Positions 1-11,134 are shown, counted from the first letter of the stretch. The stretch: 64,000 nucleotides of DNA from Symbiodinium kawagutii (GCA_009767595.1 VSDK01016840.1:307302-371301); one strand, 5' to 3'. Program-made: numbers and translations. The notes: generated by a model not told the origin, from the letters alone.

Positions 1-128
1 CGAAGCTTCAAGCTTTCAGGCGTGGGGAAGAAGACAAGGGCATACGAGCGCCAAGAATTGAATTCAAAACGAATTGAAGAACAATTTAGTGTTGAGCTGT
101 TCTTTTCTTTGGCCCCCTCCTCCCTTAG

Positions 129-1635
129 TAGTATGGCTACATTCTTAAATGGGTCCATGTATTCATCCGAAAGACTTCCATGGCTGCAGGCGAAACAGCA
201 CTGGCTGGTGGTCATCACATGTCCTGTAAAATCATTTATGCAGCTGTCGTGGAAGCAGCAAGCTTGGGCTGCAGAGCGCAGCTCAAAGGTGCATGATGAA
301 TTGCAAGCAGATTTGGAGCATCAGGAGGTGAAAACCATTTGGACTTGTGCAGCTTTCTCTCTTCTTGGCGCCCTAATCATGGCAGGTATTGGTCTTGCAG
401 TCACTCAGCCTTTGAAGCAAATTTCACTGGACATGCTTTCAATGGCGAAGTTGGAGTTCTTGGCTAACAGCCATCTCATGGGGAGCGCGAGGAGAAATTC
501 CATCAAACCCCGGAGAAATTCCACCAGTTTTATGAGTCTCACTGGGATTGGCCGACTGATGTCGAACCTGGTGGGAAACTCGAGCACAATCAGTGACAGT
601 GAGGACAGCAGCAGTGATTCTGATTCCAGCAGTGAACAGGAGCTGGAATTGGAAAGCTCTGAAAGCAGTTGCTGGAGTCATGCCATTCCCAGAGAGGTTG
701 TGAACATGCGTGAGTCATTTTTGTACATGGTGACAGGCTTGAAGTCTTTTGCCAGGTACATGGACCCTGAAATCATGACCATTCTGGTGAAGAGTCGGCG
801 CCAGGCTCAGCTAGGCATGGGCAAAGCGCAAGTGACGGTATTCTTCAGTGACATCGCGAATTTCACCACCATTGCTGAGAGCCTGGAACCTGAGATCTTC
901 ATGTCAATGCTCAGTGAATACTTGGACGAAATGAGCAAAATCATCATGGCCAAGCGTGGAGTTGTGGGCGAGTTCATAGGTGATGCGATCATGGCGTGGT
1001 GGAACGTCCCTCTTGACTTGGGGCCAGAACACACAGCGATGGCGCTAGATGCCGCCCTTTGTCAACAGCTCCGTTTGCAAGAGCTTCGTGACACTTGGGA
1101 AGCAAAGAGCTTGCCTGAAGTCAGAGTCCGCATGGGTCTGGTTCGGGGAACTGTGCTTGCTGGAAACATTGGCAGCTCCCAGAGGATGAAATACGGTTTA
1201 GTGGGAGACAGCGTGAATTTGGCATCCCGTTTGGAAGGTCTCTGCAAGTATTACAGCGTCAGCATTATCATAGAGCAAGATGCAGCTTTCGCCCCTGCCG
1301 TGCAGAGTCGTTTTCAGCTGCGTTTACTCGATTTGGTAACTGTAAAAGGGCGCGTTCAAGCTACTGAACTTTACCAACTCCTTTCGGAGAAGGGTGATTT
1401 ACCAGACGATTTTGATGCAGAAGAGGATTTGCGATACTTCATTGAAGGTTTTGCAGAGATTCATCGACTGTATCGATCCAAGAACTTGCTGCCGTGTGAG
1501 GAAGCGCTGAAGCGCTACCGGCGGCAGTTCCCTCAAGACATGCCAAGCAAGATGCTACTCCGACGTGTGGAGACATTGCTTCACGAGGGGCTGCCAGCTG
1601 ACTGGACGCCAGTTCACAAACTTGTGGAGAAGTGA
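129..1635 (+). CDS. Class III adenylate/guanylate cyclase, membrane-anchored, 5' end outside or upstream
   Basis: Makes a cyclic nucleotide from ATP or GTP. Numbering from the ATG at 22, the frame runs 537 codons. One transmembrane helix lies at about residues 104-128, preceded by the end of what looks like an extracellular sensor (HWLVVITCPV). A Ser/Asp/Glu-rich linker spans about 190-216 and the cyclase domain about 270-455. Metal-binding Asp are in FFSDIANF (D277) and EFIGDAIMAWW (D321); the transition-state Asn/Arg pair is in VNLASRLEG (N399, R403). A pyrimidine-rich tract ending in AG at 121-128 suggests that a splice acceptor starts the exon near 129, so codons before it are probably intron and the real N-terminus lies upstream of the window. 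The purine-selecting position carries Glu317, as in guanylate cyclases, but the partner position is Gly392. TGA stop at 1633-1635. Confidence 0.9.
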
Positions 1636-2203
1636 TTGTCAGACAGTTTCCCAGCTGCTAATTCGAAACGGATAAAATTGTGGCGTGTCAGCACACAAGT
1701 GGCCAGCCCTGATGGGCTGAATTTGACATGCTTGGAACATCCTTGAAATGAGACAAACACATTTTTCTTGGGTGCACGTGTGCATCTCTCAATGCCTTTG
1801 CCCCAGAGCAGTGGGGAAACCGTAAGGTCCCTCGGCTCTGATCACAAATGCCAATGTCTCTAAAAGGAGAGCATGATTTCCCAATCGGCTTGGGATATTT
1901 GGGCCTTGTTTGGCATTCTAACAACATTGTTGAGTGGAGACTGGTCCTTTTGTCACCGCCGGGAAATTGCTGGTGGAACCTTGCCATGTCATTGCTGTCG
2001 ATGCTCTCAGCCTTGATGCCATGGTTGGGCAACTTATTGTCATTATGTTGTCATATGTTGTCATCATGTTCTTTTTTAAAGCCATGTTTGGGTGCATCAG
2101 TCTGGGCGCCAATGTCTAGATCACTCCAAATTCCAGATGAGATATAATAATTCATAGGATTACCAGATAGGTACATGCTCAAAACGGTTCCATCGAAACC
2201 AAG
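1636..2203. other. Stretch without recognisable gene after the cyclase
   Basis: Contains only short reading frames with no protein-like composition on either strand. It probably holds the cyclase 3' untranslated region and the spacer to the next gene. No polyadenylation signal can be named with confidence. Confidence 0.4.
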
Positions 2204-2725
2204 GGGCAGTGGCAAAGTCATTCGTTTTCAGTTCTGAAAAAGAATCTAAAAAATGCAGAGCTGCGAAGAATTTCCACTCCAAATTCAGCACGAGCTTCGA
2301 TGCAAAGTCGCCCAGTGACGTGCTTCGTGCCATGCGACGCAATGGCCGCACCTTTTCGCAAGGCGTTGACCTCCGTGGTCCCCTGGCACTGGCGCTTACA
2401 CAGCGTGAAGGTGCAGCCAAGCCACCGCGAAGGCCACCACGGGTGCCACCTGTCCTGATGGTAAAGGTTCGCCGGTCGTCATGTTGACATATGACATCTG
2501 TGGTGACATCTATTTCGAAACTATGGGCTCATGGCTCATTAATTCATTAGACCAAGAGAGAGAGAGAGAAAGTCAAGATGTGAGAAGGGATGAGGTGATG
2601 AGAAGGGTCTTGCCAGACATTGAAATCATTTGCCGTGCCAGGCCTCGACCGTTTTCGATGCACGGGCCAAGTGCAGAGGAAGTACCGGCCGAGTCACTGC
2701 CGCTAGAGGAGTGTCCGGAGGCTGG
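2204..2725 (+). other. Two exon-like open stretches, unassigned
   Basis: The + frame at about 2204-2450 is open and rich in Lys/Arg/Ser. A second open stretch at about 2612-2725 reads IEIICRARPRPF followed by a Glu-rich, Pro-rich part. They are separated by a (GA)n run at 2563-2577. Composition is exon-like, but boundaries and frame continuity are not proven. They may be 5' exons of the ADP-ribosyltransferase-like gene that follows. Confidence 0.25.
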
Positions 2726-3015
2726 ATGCTCATGGTGGAGTGAACATGAGTGAACAGCATTTGAATCCAATGGAGTTTCCAGAGCTATGCCATGTCACCA
2801 TGCTTCACTGGTTGATGCAGCATGTTTTTGCAAATTTGTTCCAAATTCTTGGGTCCAGAAGGTTTTGCCCCGCCAGAGCTCGGATGCTTGACAAACCAGA
2901 GTGTTTGCATGTGTTTGCTAGCATCTTGATGCATCTTGATGCATCTTGAACAAGAAGGGAGCAGTGAAGTGCTTTGTGAACGACCTGTCATACCCGACTG
3001 TTTCGTTGGTACCAG

Positions 3016-5212
3016 TGGTGCCAGCTGAGCCAGGCCCCGGACGTCATGGAACGAACCTTGCGCCTGGTGCAGTTGTTGCGTGATGCGGAAGAGGTCAAAG
3101 CACCACGGGGCATCCCCTGTGAAGGCAAAGTTGTGAGTTGCTCGGATACTCAATGGGCCAAAGGGATCCAAACAAATTGAAAACAATCAAAGATCCTTGA
3201 AGTGCCTCAGAAATCCTTTGATTCTCGCTGATTCTCGATCTTTTGAAAAAACCTAGCAACATCAAGTCACAAGTATTGGGCCCCGCCACAGTTTCTCCTT
3301 CAGCCTAGCTGAACTTTGCAGATGGCAATGGAGAGAGAGAGAGAGAAAGTCACAAGTAGTCTAAGTAGTCCATATATTGGTCATGTTGGGTCAGCCATCA
3401 TGAACTGAAAGCACTTTGCTAGAACTCATTGGCCTCTTGTGTTCCTGCAGTATTTCTCCTGAATTTCAGCTATTTTCAGCCAAGCTCAACGTCCTGCTGA
3501 AAAGTAGACATCAACATCAACCATCATGTGCGATGTAGTTTTGTGCTGGTGCATGAGGCTCGGGACTGTTTGGTTCAATCTTAGTTGCTAGCTGAAACTA
3601 GGAGGAATCGGCTAGTATTCAGTCAAATCATATAAAAGGCAGAATCGGCCCATGTTTAGTTTTGGGCTCACTTCTCTCTTCAACCAGCGCCTGAAAAAAA
3701 TGCTCTGCGTCGTTTTGGCATGTTGTGGCATGGCTTCGGCCGCCTGAGGCTTTGACAATGCCTTGGCTTTTCTGCAACGCTACCTTCGTTTCTTAAGGGA
3801 TTTGGGTCCCGAACTAGCGAGTCCGCAGGTGATGCTCATTTGCACGCAGACAAGATTTGTCGGCCTCAGTGCAACAGGGCTAAGTGAACATACGTCGCGA
3901 AAAGATTCATAGTTACGGTCATTATGCGATTATGTTGGATCGAGCAGTCCCACATTAGGTGACATCAAGCAGATTTTCCATTTTCCATTTCTTTTTTTGC
4001 CAAACCTTTGCAGGTGCTTGTTATGACAGGGTCTGCGGGTGCCTCTTCCGCAAATTTTGCCAAGGACATTCCATTGGACAGCTGAAGAGAATTTCCAGAG
4101 CATAATTGTGGCCCGGCTTCAAGTTAGAAAAGCTGAAGTTTGTCTTTTTCCAGTGACCTGTTTCCTGTTTTTTTGCATGATGGAACAATTTTATGGAGCA
4201 TCCAGTGGGCTAGGATACCTGGCAGCCTAGGAGAGCAACCTGAAAGTCCCCGCAGCAGATCCAGCGGATGGCGCGGTGAAAAAGAAGCATGGCGCAGCTT
4301 TTGGCCGTGGCATTTACACCTGCCCAGACTACAAGATGGCGAAAGAGGACTCGTATTGACCTCATGCTGTGCTTTTCCAGACATGGCACTGGGTCAAAAT
4401 TATTGTTTTCCCACTATTATTGTTGGTGAGTATCCCCCATTAGTTGGTTGATTAGCATTTACCCATGGCCCATTGTTGGTGACATGTTTGAGACCCATGT
4501 TGGACTACGCAGCGCTTCACCAGGATTTCTCTTATGGCGCCAGCGCCACTTTCGCTTGCTTGGCCCTTACAGGGCGCCAGCTGACACGTCATCATGGCAA
4601 GGAGAGCTAAGCATGGCTGAGCCGACGATTGCGTTATGTTGGGTTTACTTCGGTTCTCTTATCATCATCTCTTAATATCTTTTATCTATTGTTAATTTCT
4701 TATCTCTTATATTCACTTATTCATTTTTCATTCACTTAAAGACGGATCCATGATTAGCAGAGAGCGGTTTTTGTTGCTCCCAAGGGCTCCACAACACGAC
4801 ATTTCCTTGGCAGGGGCATGGGTGCTCCGAAAGCCGCGGTGCAAACTTCGACAGCGTCACAGGAAGGTTGCCAGGGAGAAACTGCTCCACATGGGTCTTC
4901 CCAGCCAGCGACTCCAGGAATGCATTAAGGCATTAAGTATCAGGGGCGCGGGAGTTGCAAGTGCTCCATGGGTGTTCTGACTTGGGAGAAGTCTGTTCAC
5001 CTCTGAGGATCAAATTCTCCCATGCTTTCTGGTTGACGAAGTTGCGATCCCAGCAGCGGTTGCAAAGCTTCGGCAAGCTATCGCGCTCATCCGTGAACCC
5101 TGGCAGCCCTGGCCAGACGCAAAATGCGCAAATCCCCAAGCTGCACCGACCACATCGATAGGCAGCGAAGCAGTCCTGGAGGCAGAGGCTGACGAACAAA
5201 TGCTGCAAAACG
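3016..5212 (+). CDS. PARP-like ADP-ribosyltransferase-fold protein, multi-exon
   Basis: Predicted to transfer ADP-ribose from NAD. Proposed exons: 3016-3132 (leucine-rich helix around VMERTLRLVQLLRDAEEV), 3749-3828, 4030-4122, 4256-4347, 4524-about 4600 and 4992-5212. The ART-fold landmarks come in order: a first-strand histidine in TFHWTAEENFQSII (4030-4122), then KKKHGAAFGRGIYTCPDYK with the Tyr-containing G-IY motif, then YGASATFACLAL, then EDQILPCFLV, which resembles the last PARP strand. The 3828/4030 junction is GT-AG with matching phase 0. The exon at 4256 ends in a stretch with no GT before a stop, so a GA donor at 4348 (phase 0, matching 4524) or a GC donor at 4339 is needed. The start codon and intermediate exons are not resolved. 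Family assignment is by motif, not by search. Confidence 0.55.
3287..3352 (+). repeat. Dispersed GA-tailed element, copy A
   Basis: Shares about 60 bases with 11067-11134: CACAG, then TCAGCC(T)TAGCTGAAC, then GATGGCRATGGAGAGAGAGA ending in a (GA)n tail. It lies between exons of the ADP-ribosyltransferase-like gene, so it is probably intronic. Confidence 0.55.
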
Positions 5213-5794
5213 GTGTAAAAGGTGGTCAACATGAATCCAAGATAGTCCAAGTATATTTAAGCTATGTAAGAATTCCGGAGAACAGGGAAGGGAAGCAGCA
5301 ATTCAATTTTTGTTTTGGAGACAGGAAAGGAACATAGCAGGATTTGCAAGAACAACCATCTTCAAATTGTAGAGTATTATGGAGTCCCGAGTTCATTCAA
5401 AATTGCGAGCAGTATGCCAGCAACAACAAGCGAAAGCCAAAGCATTCAAGAAAACAAACATATAGAAATTAGGGCTTAGTATGACTTAGTGTGACCTAGG
5501 ACTCTTGAAAAATCAGAAGCTTTCTCTTTTTGTTTCTATTTGTTTTTTCTCTATTTGTTTCTCTATTCGTTTTGTTTCTCTTGAAAAAGTCTTTGCACTT
5601 TGCGCCTTCTGGGTCCGTGCTACAGGAAGCAGACGCAGAGGATGCTACAACTCGTTGGCGTCGTTCAGAGAGATCCACTGGCGCGGCTCCGAGGCTGTGC
5701 CAAAGTCCGACCATGGAGACCGGCGACGAGGCCAGGAGAACAGAAGGCAACCCGGTGCTGTGCTGCCGGGTTCCAGGCTCACAAACCTACTGCG
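5213..5794. other. Spacer between the ART-like and macro-domain genes
   Basis: The first part is AT/GA-rich and looks intronic. Around 5590-5780 two + frames and one - frame are open with polar composition. An exon is possible but neither strand nor frame can be chosen. No stop-and-start arrangement shows whether the ART-like and macro parts are one gene or two. Confidence 0.3.
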
Positions 5795-5851
<57 letters not shown>

Positions 5852-5930
5852 CATCCTCATCCTCATCATCATCATCATTTTTCTCATTGTCACTGCGCGG
5901 GCACACTGATTTTACCTTTCATGGTACCTT

Positions 5931-5962
<32 letters not shown>

Positions 5963-6041
5963 CATCCTCATCCTCATCATCATCATCATTTTTCTCATTG
6001 TCACTGCGCGGGCACACTGATTTTACCTTTCATGGTACCTT
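5795..6041 (+). repeat. (ATC)n microsatellite within a 111-base tandem duplication
   Basis: Long CAT/ATC runs at 5795-5879 and 5929-5990, each followed by the same sequence (TTTTTCTCATTGTCACTGCG through CATGGTACCTT). The shared blocks are offset by 111 bases. The run gives poly-His, poly-Ser or poly-Ile depending on frame. A good splice acceptor follows at 6061-6068 (TATTGCAG), so the array is best taken as intronic. Confidence 0.8.
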
Positions 6042-6068
6042 GTATCTCGGTCAGTTGACCTATTGCAG

Positions 6069-8698
6069 AGGAGAACTCGAGCAACTTGAGATGCTGATCA
6101 GGCTACCGCTGAGTTGCCCTATGGAGGAGACCTTCAAGCAGCCATGCGCGCGCAGGTCAGGGCCTTAGCCGCCTATGATTCCATGATGATAAATTGAATG
6201 GGATCATGATTATCGCCTCAACTTCCAGGTGTAAAGCATTTGATAACGCTTGACCGCATCTCTTTTTTTCTCCCTGAATCGGGGAAGAGCATGGTTGAGC
6301 ACCGTATGCTCTCATCGCCCCACCATGCTTGCTCCACTCCACAAGTCTCCGTCCACTTCGTTCCAAATTTGAGGATCGTCCGGCTGTGAAGCTGCTGATG
6401 GCACTTCGAGATCAGAATCCCAACCAGGTGCCCCGTGTCAATGATTGTGGGTTTTGATAGTTTGTGTGCCGTGCGGTCACGATATACCTATGACTTGCCC
6501 CATTCTTCAAGAGACGAGAGGTATGTGAGCCATAGCTTCTAGAGAGAACAAGACTAAGCACGACATAGTCCATAGAATTCTTATGCAGCATCTTAGATTT
6601 CACACAGAACTCAATAGGTTTCACATAAGATTCAGTTAAGTTAAGTCTGTAATACTCATATTCATCTCGTGCGCAGGCTAGTGCCTCCAAAGGTGGCCGC
6701 CGCTGGGGTACCAAAAAAGTGGACAGTCAGCAGCGCCTTGGAAGAAACAAACAACGTGCCGATGAAAAGAAACCTTTTGAATTTCAAGGATGTAGCGTGT
6801 ATAATCGAGTAGATTATTTTGAATTTCAAGGACGTAGTCGTATATTATATAATGTGTAGAGGGATTATGTACTAGAGTGATCATGCTTATAGTGATATTA
6901 ATGTGCAGAGTGATTTACATACTAGAAGGTGAAGATGTAGAAAGTCAAACAGGCGGATGCCACACGAGGAGTTTGGGAACTTCGCAAGGCTGTTGTCTCG
7001 ACTTGTTCCGGCACACAACTCCGGAGACGGCGCGAGGTCCTTCGCATCTGGCCGTGGTGGTCTTTGCCAGAAAACTGGTGATCTTCTCCGAGCAACTGAA
7101 GACTACATCGTGCACCAATGCAACTGTCACATGGTGGAATTGAGTCTCTTAGTCTCTTAACATTCAAAAAAGTCTAAAAGACCAGATTAAGATGGAGAGA
7201 ATAGAGAGATTAATTAAGTCTGCAGACACTGTAGACAAGACAGCATTTTTGCTCAGCACGAGGCAAGGCTGTTGGTTCTGAAGCACCACATACAATGATC
7301 GTCTTGACTGAAAACAAAAACACTCTTCTTGAATCAGCGGCACTGCGCTCTTAGAGACGCAATTGCAATGAAGTCTTACAATCTATTCAATTGGAATGGC
7401 GATCATTTGCCATCGCAGAAGCTTCCAAGACACAATCTTTTAGACTTGCGGGCAAACTGCTGAAGGCCTTTGTATATTAAGAGGAGGTATTGGTCAAACC
7501 CATCCCAGCATGCTTTTCAGCATCGACATGCATCGACCACCAGGCTCACACCGTAATGAAAGCACTCCCAGGTTTCACTGTATATGAACCAGAGACACAG
7601 TTATAGTCAATTGCGTTTAAGCTTAAGCGTTACATGGAGACGTGTTTTGTCGATTTTACTCGAAAAACAATAAGGGACGGCCTAAAAACCATACCCCAAA
7701 GGAGTACTCCAAAACTTGGAAAACGATAGGGGACGTTCTAAAAATACGGTGAATACATCTCAATCAAATAATATTGACGCTGCCTCATATGTTTATATGC
7801 TCTTCCTGCAACCAGCAGAACCGAAGAACACGAGGTGTTTATGCTGGTCGGGCACAAGGGATTGCTGAATCCATTTTTGATGCTTTCCCTGATGCTGACG
7901 TGTATCGAAACTTGGCGGAAGGTGAGGGAATTTGTGTGCGTGTGCTTGGTAAGTACTTGCGACCCTTGTTGGCGACGATATGAGTCAGAATCAAGCTGGG
8001 GAAGGAGGGAGCTTTTGATTGATTGAAAAATGGTTTTCCGTCTCTTGCTCAAGGCCCAAGGCCTTCAAAGAAAGGCATGAATCATGAGTCACTTTGAGCA
8101 TAGCCACTTGGAACATCTAGCAGCAACAGGTCACTTTTCGAATGACCAAATTTTGAGAATAGGAAACATGGCAACGATGCATCAAGAAGGTGAAGGAAAC
8201 CGTGAAACAGATGGAGAATCACTTTGAAAAAGATGGAAATCGATGGACATCGCCGATGCCTCCGTGTCATGGCGGACGGGGAGCCTGCCATGAAGCATCT
8301 TTGGCGACATGAGCATTGACTACTTCAGCTTGTCCTCAGACTCACGACGAGATGCTTCAAGGCGGGCCTGGTAAGTTGATAAGAACATATAAGAACCGAC
8401 AAGTGCACTTCACAAGATCGGCAGGTTGTCACATGTTGTTACATCATGACATGGCTTGCAGGCTAGGGTTGGAAGCAGATGTGATTTTCCGTATTTTTTC
8501 ATTCTAGATGACCAACATTCATGAAAAATCATGAGCCACTGCAAGGTTCCAGCCAAACCTGTCTACAACCTTGATGTCGGACCCATTTCCAACAGTTCCG
8601 GCACTTGGTAAGCAAGCAGTGGCCTTGATTCATGCATTTCAGTGGTGCGCAGACAAACCGGAGAGCCCTCACTCATGTCGGAGTGTGTTGACATTTAG
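6069..8698 (+). CDS. Macro-domain (ADP-ribose-binding) protein, multi-exon
   Basis: Macro domains bind ADP-ribose and many remove it from proteins or RNA. Proposed exons, all phase-compatible: 6069-6155, 6346-6427, 6677-6718, 6953-6988, 7071-7125, 7835-7921, 8340-8370, 8546-8607 and 8643-8698 (TAG at 8696). Exon 7071-7125 reads GDLLRATEDYIVHQCN. Joining it to 7835 through GT-AG gives HQCNCVYAGRAQGIAESIF and then DAFPDADVY, the substrate loop of HQCNC-type macro proteins. The later DSRRDASRRAWF matches the D..R..WF segment. Intron 6989-7070 is only readable as GC-AG. The usual glycine-rich second loop is not obvious, so an exon may be missing or the domain short. The 5' end is unresolved. Confidence 0.55.
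7126..7834 (+). other. Large intron inside the macro-domain gene
   Basis: Begins GTCACA after ...TGCAACT and ends ...AACACGAG before GTGTTTATGC. AT-rich with no protein-like frame. It lies between the two halves of the HQCNC loop, so its removal is required for a macro domain. Confidence 0.45.
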
Positions 8699-9109
8699 CA
8701 AGCTCGCTTCCGCTTTTCAAGTCGACAAGGGAAAACCAAGGGAACTCCACTCAGATCACCTTTCTGCTGTAGCCCATTGCAGGGCTGTTTGGTCCTCCAA
8801 TTCAACTGTCACTTTTTTGTAAAATCAAATTGCGTTCCTGAGGCCATAATGTCCACATATATCGGCTGTTGATTGTTTGTGCGCGTGACGACCAAGTGTA
8901 TTTTGACGAATTACTTTGTCAGTGATCAGACTGTTCTAGATTCTAGAGGCGTGAGTCCGAGTCTCACAAGAACTTGCCAGAGCACAGGCTGTCCCGTTTG
9001 AGCCCTGTGGTATTTCATCGTATCTTGGTGCAAGGATTTAGGCTTGCATTGCAAGCACTGCATTCGTAGAGGTCTGTGTGTTCGATTCATTTTGCCTCGC
9101 ACATGAAGG

Positions 9110-9518
9110 GTGTCAGTGCCTAGGCATCGGCCCCTCTCCCTGGAACAGATGCAGAGATATTTGATTGTGGACGCCATGCACCTAGAAACTCATGGAGCAC
9201 TTCCAATCAGTTCCATCTGTGAAAAGCATCTCCCAAGGCGGCGGGCGGTTCGGAGGACAGGGTTTGCATTGCATATGCATCATATGCTATGTGTTATTCC
9301 ACATTATTCCAACTTTCGTGGCAGGATCAGCTGACATTGTTTCAGTCTGCATTGACAAGTCGCGGCCACAGTTTGCTGCAGATGAAGTCTTGCTGAAGAG
9401 GGTCCAAATGACTGCCACCAAGTTTGGATTTGAGAACCACAGGGTGCAGCATGGGGAGAACCTTCTCAAACCCTTGCCTCGGATGCCTCGGGTTGTATTT
9501 CACACGGCCTTTTCTTGA
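9110..9518 (+). CDS. Two-exon coding piece, unassigned
   Basis: The first exon, about 9110-9265, contains SLEQMQRYLIVDAMHLETHG. The second, 9325-9518, follows an acceptor (TTTCGTGGCAG) and contains DIVSVCIDKSRPQF and FGFENHRVQHGENLLKPL, ending at TGA 9516-9518. The roughly 60-base spacer is T-rich like a short intron, but the phases I tried do not match perfectly. No family recognised. Confidence 0.35.
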
Positions 9519-9765
9519 GACTCACATTTTTCTTTTTTGAAGGGAGTGTCGTGGAGTGTTTTTAAACCCAAGTATTCTCAGTATTCTTGCTTGATTTTCA
9601 GTTTCTTCGATTGATCTGCTGTGCTCTAGTTTGCTTTGCTGCTTGTTTGTTTGCTTTTCAATTTTCGGATTGCTTGTTGTTTATTGCTTGTTTATTGTGT
9701 TCTACTGTGTGTTCTATTGTTTGCTTGTTTATTGCTTGTTTGCCTCTTATTTTCCCCTGTCAAGG
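9519..9765. other. T-rich non-coding stretch
   Basis: Strongly biased to TTGC/TTGT and TTTCAG-like tracts, typical of intron or spacer. An exon-like Pro-rich frame (LRFHPPSSSF) follows from about 9765 to 9903 but cannot be placed in a gene. Confidence 0.3.
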
Positions 9766-10054
9766 CCCTCAGATTTCATCCACCCTCCTCGTCCTTCTCA
9801 GTGCCTTGCTGGACCCCTGCTGCTCGAAACGCTCAGCCTGAGGTTCCCCGGAGACCAGCAACGCAACCACTGCAACTGCAGCTGCAAGTGCAGTCAAGAA
9901 GCTGATCATGGTCTCTTGACACAATGTACATCAATGTACATGAATGTACCATCTTCCATCAGGGGGCTTGCAGCTTTCACCACACCACAATAAAGACTTC
10001 CATGTGTGGTGATCTGTCGCAACAGGGCGAACTCTCGCTTGCACACTTCACAAC

Positions 10055-10349
10055 ATCGTATGTGATTTGTGGCTCCCAGATTTTCTGCCAAGGATGGACG
10101 GAAAGTGTCCCCAGCACTGCGGTTGGTGAAGGCTTCTGGACAGCAATACGTTCAAAGCATATGGAAGGTTATGATTTTTTATGAATCATATTACAACGCG
10201 TTTCAATTGGGGACTCTGGTAGTGGAGGCAAAGTTTTCAACCTTGCCCTTCGAGGGTTGGGTTTTTCCAAATCCACAGGGCCGTCACATGGTCGCTTCCA
10301 AGGATGCCTTGTCTAGATATCAAGGGCTTGCAGAGAGTCCGAAGCAAGG
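10055..10349 (+). CDS. Two exon candidates, unassigned
   Basis: About 10079-10152 reads FSAKDGRKVSPALRLVKASG after CCCAG. About 10225-10349 reads LPFEGWVFPNPQGRHMVASK and ends at a good donor (GCAAGGTGGGAT). Composition is protein-like on + only. No family recognised. Confidence 0.3.
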
Positions 10350-10570
10350 TGGGATCTGTTCTTTTTTATGTGTAGCAAATTATGTATATATGTATATCAT
10401 GTATATCTATTGGTGATATTCGTGTTGATCTTCTACCAAAAAATGTTTTCATGTTTCTTATTGTTTCTCTTTCCCTCTCTGGTCCTGTCTTTCTTTTGCC
10501 TGCCCTGGTATTTGCTTGCTTGTCCTTGCCTGACTTGTTGGTCGGTTGGTTCGTTGGTCACTGCATGTAG

Positions 10571-10870
10571 GCCTTCCCCACTGCAAGCATTTGGAACCTC
10601 CAAACGGCCCGAGGTCTCTGCCCACATTCCGCATCGTAAGCCATCACATATGCTCCCCGCATAGTTGGAATTCTTCAAATATAGTGGTACTATGTGGTAC
10701 TTGTGAGTTCATTCTGTAAGCTGCCACCCTGCAAGTTCACAGTCTTGTTTGAGTGTGCTGGTGTTTGCGGCCAACTACGTTCGCGACGATTCACCGGGCT
10801 GCACAGCGTGTGGAAGGGCGACCCTCCCCCTATCACCATGAATCTCAAGCATTCCTCGTACAATGAATAA
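10571..10870 (+). CDS. 3' exons of an unassigned gene
   Basis: A short exon at 10571-10626 ends at the consensus donor GTAAGCC. The terminal exon, about 10709-10870, reads KFTVLFECAGVCGQLRSRRF, then HSVWKGDPPPITMNL, and ends in TAA at 10868. Likely the C-terminus of a + strand protein; no domain recognised. Confidence 0.35.
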
Positions 10871-11066
10871 CTGCCCAACAGTACGAGGTGCTGCAGACAG
10901 TTAGCTTCGCATCAAACTGAGACAACTAGCATGAGACCCTAAACTTAGACTTGAGGGAAAAGGCTGAAGCAACGGATCAATACTCAATACTCAAAAGGTA
11001 TCTGAAGGCCTTCGCACCCAAGGAATTCCCATAAATCCTATGTTACATATGCTTCCGTTTGTTTGG

Positions 11067-11134
11067 GCCACAGCTCGCCCTCAGCCTTAGCTGAACCTTC
11101 GGGATGGCGATGGAGAGAGAGAGATATATGCTTT
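11067..11134 (+). repeat. Dispersed GA-tailed element, copy B
   Basis: Reads CACAGCTCGCCCTCAGCCTT, then AGCTGAACCTTCGGGATGGC, then GATGGAGAGAGAGAGA. Alignable with copy A at 3287-3352. It sits immediately upstream of a TTTTTTCAG splice acceptor at 11142-11150. Confidence 0.55.

Noticed and set aside
4933-5250. Minus-strand frame with CxxC pairs resembling a FYVE-type zinc finger (YRCGRCSLGICAFC)
   Set aside because: The + strand over the same bases is open for about 75 codons and supplies the expected PARP-like last strand (EDQILPCFLV), with other ART exons upstream on +. The zinc-like pattern is taken as its shadow.
5600-6058. Poly-histidine, poly-serine and poly-isoleucine proteins
   Set aside because: They are three translations of the same ATC microsatellite, followed by a splice acceptor; there is no independent sign of coding.
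9075-9100. TGTTCGATTC resembling a tRNA B box
   Set aside because: The flanking bases cannot form the T-arm stem and no A box lies at the right distance.
10900-10950. CCCTAAA as telomere-like repeat
   Set aside because: A single copy only, not an array.
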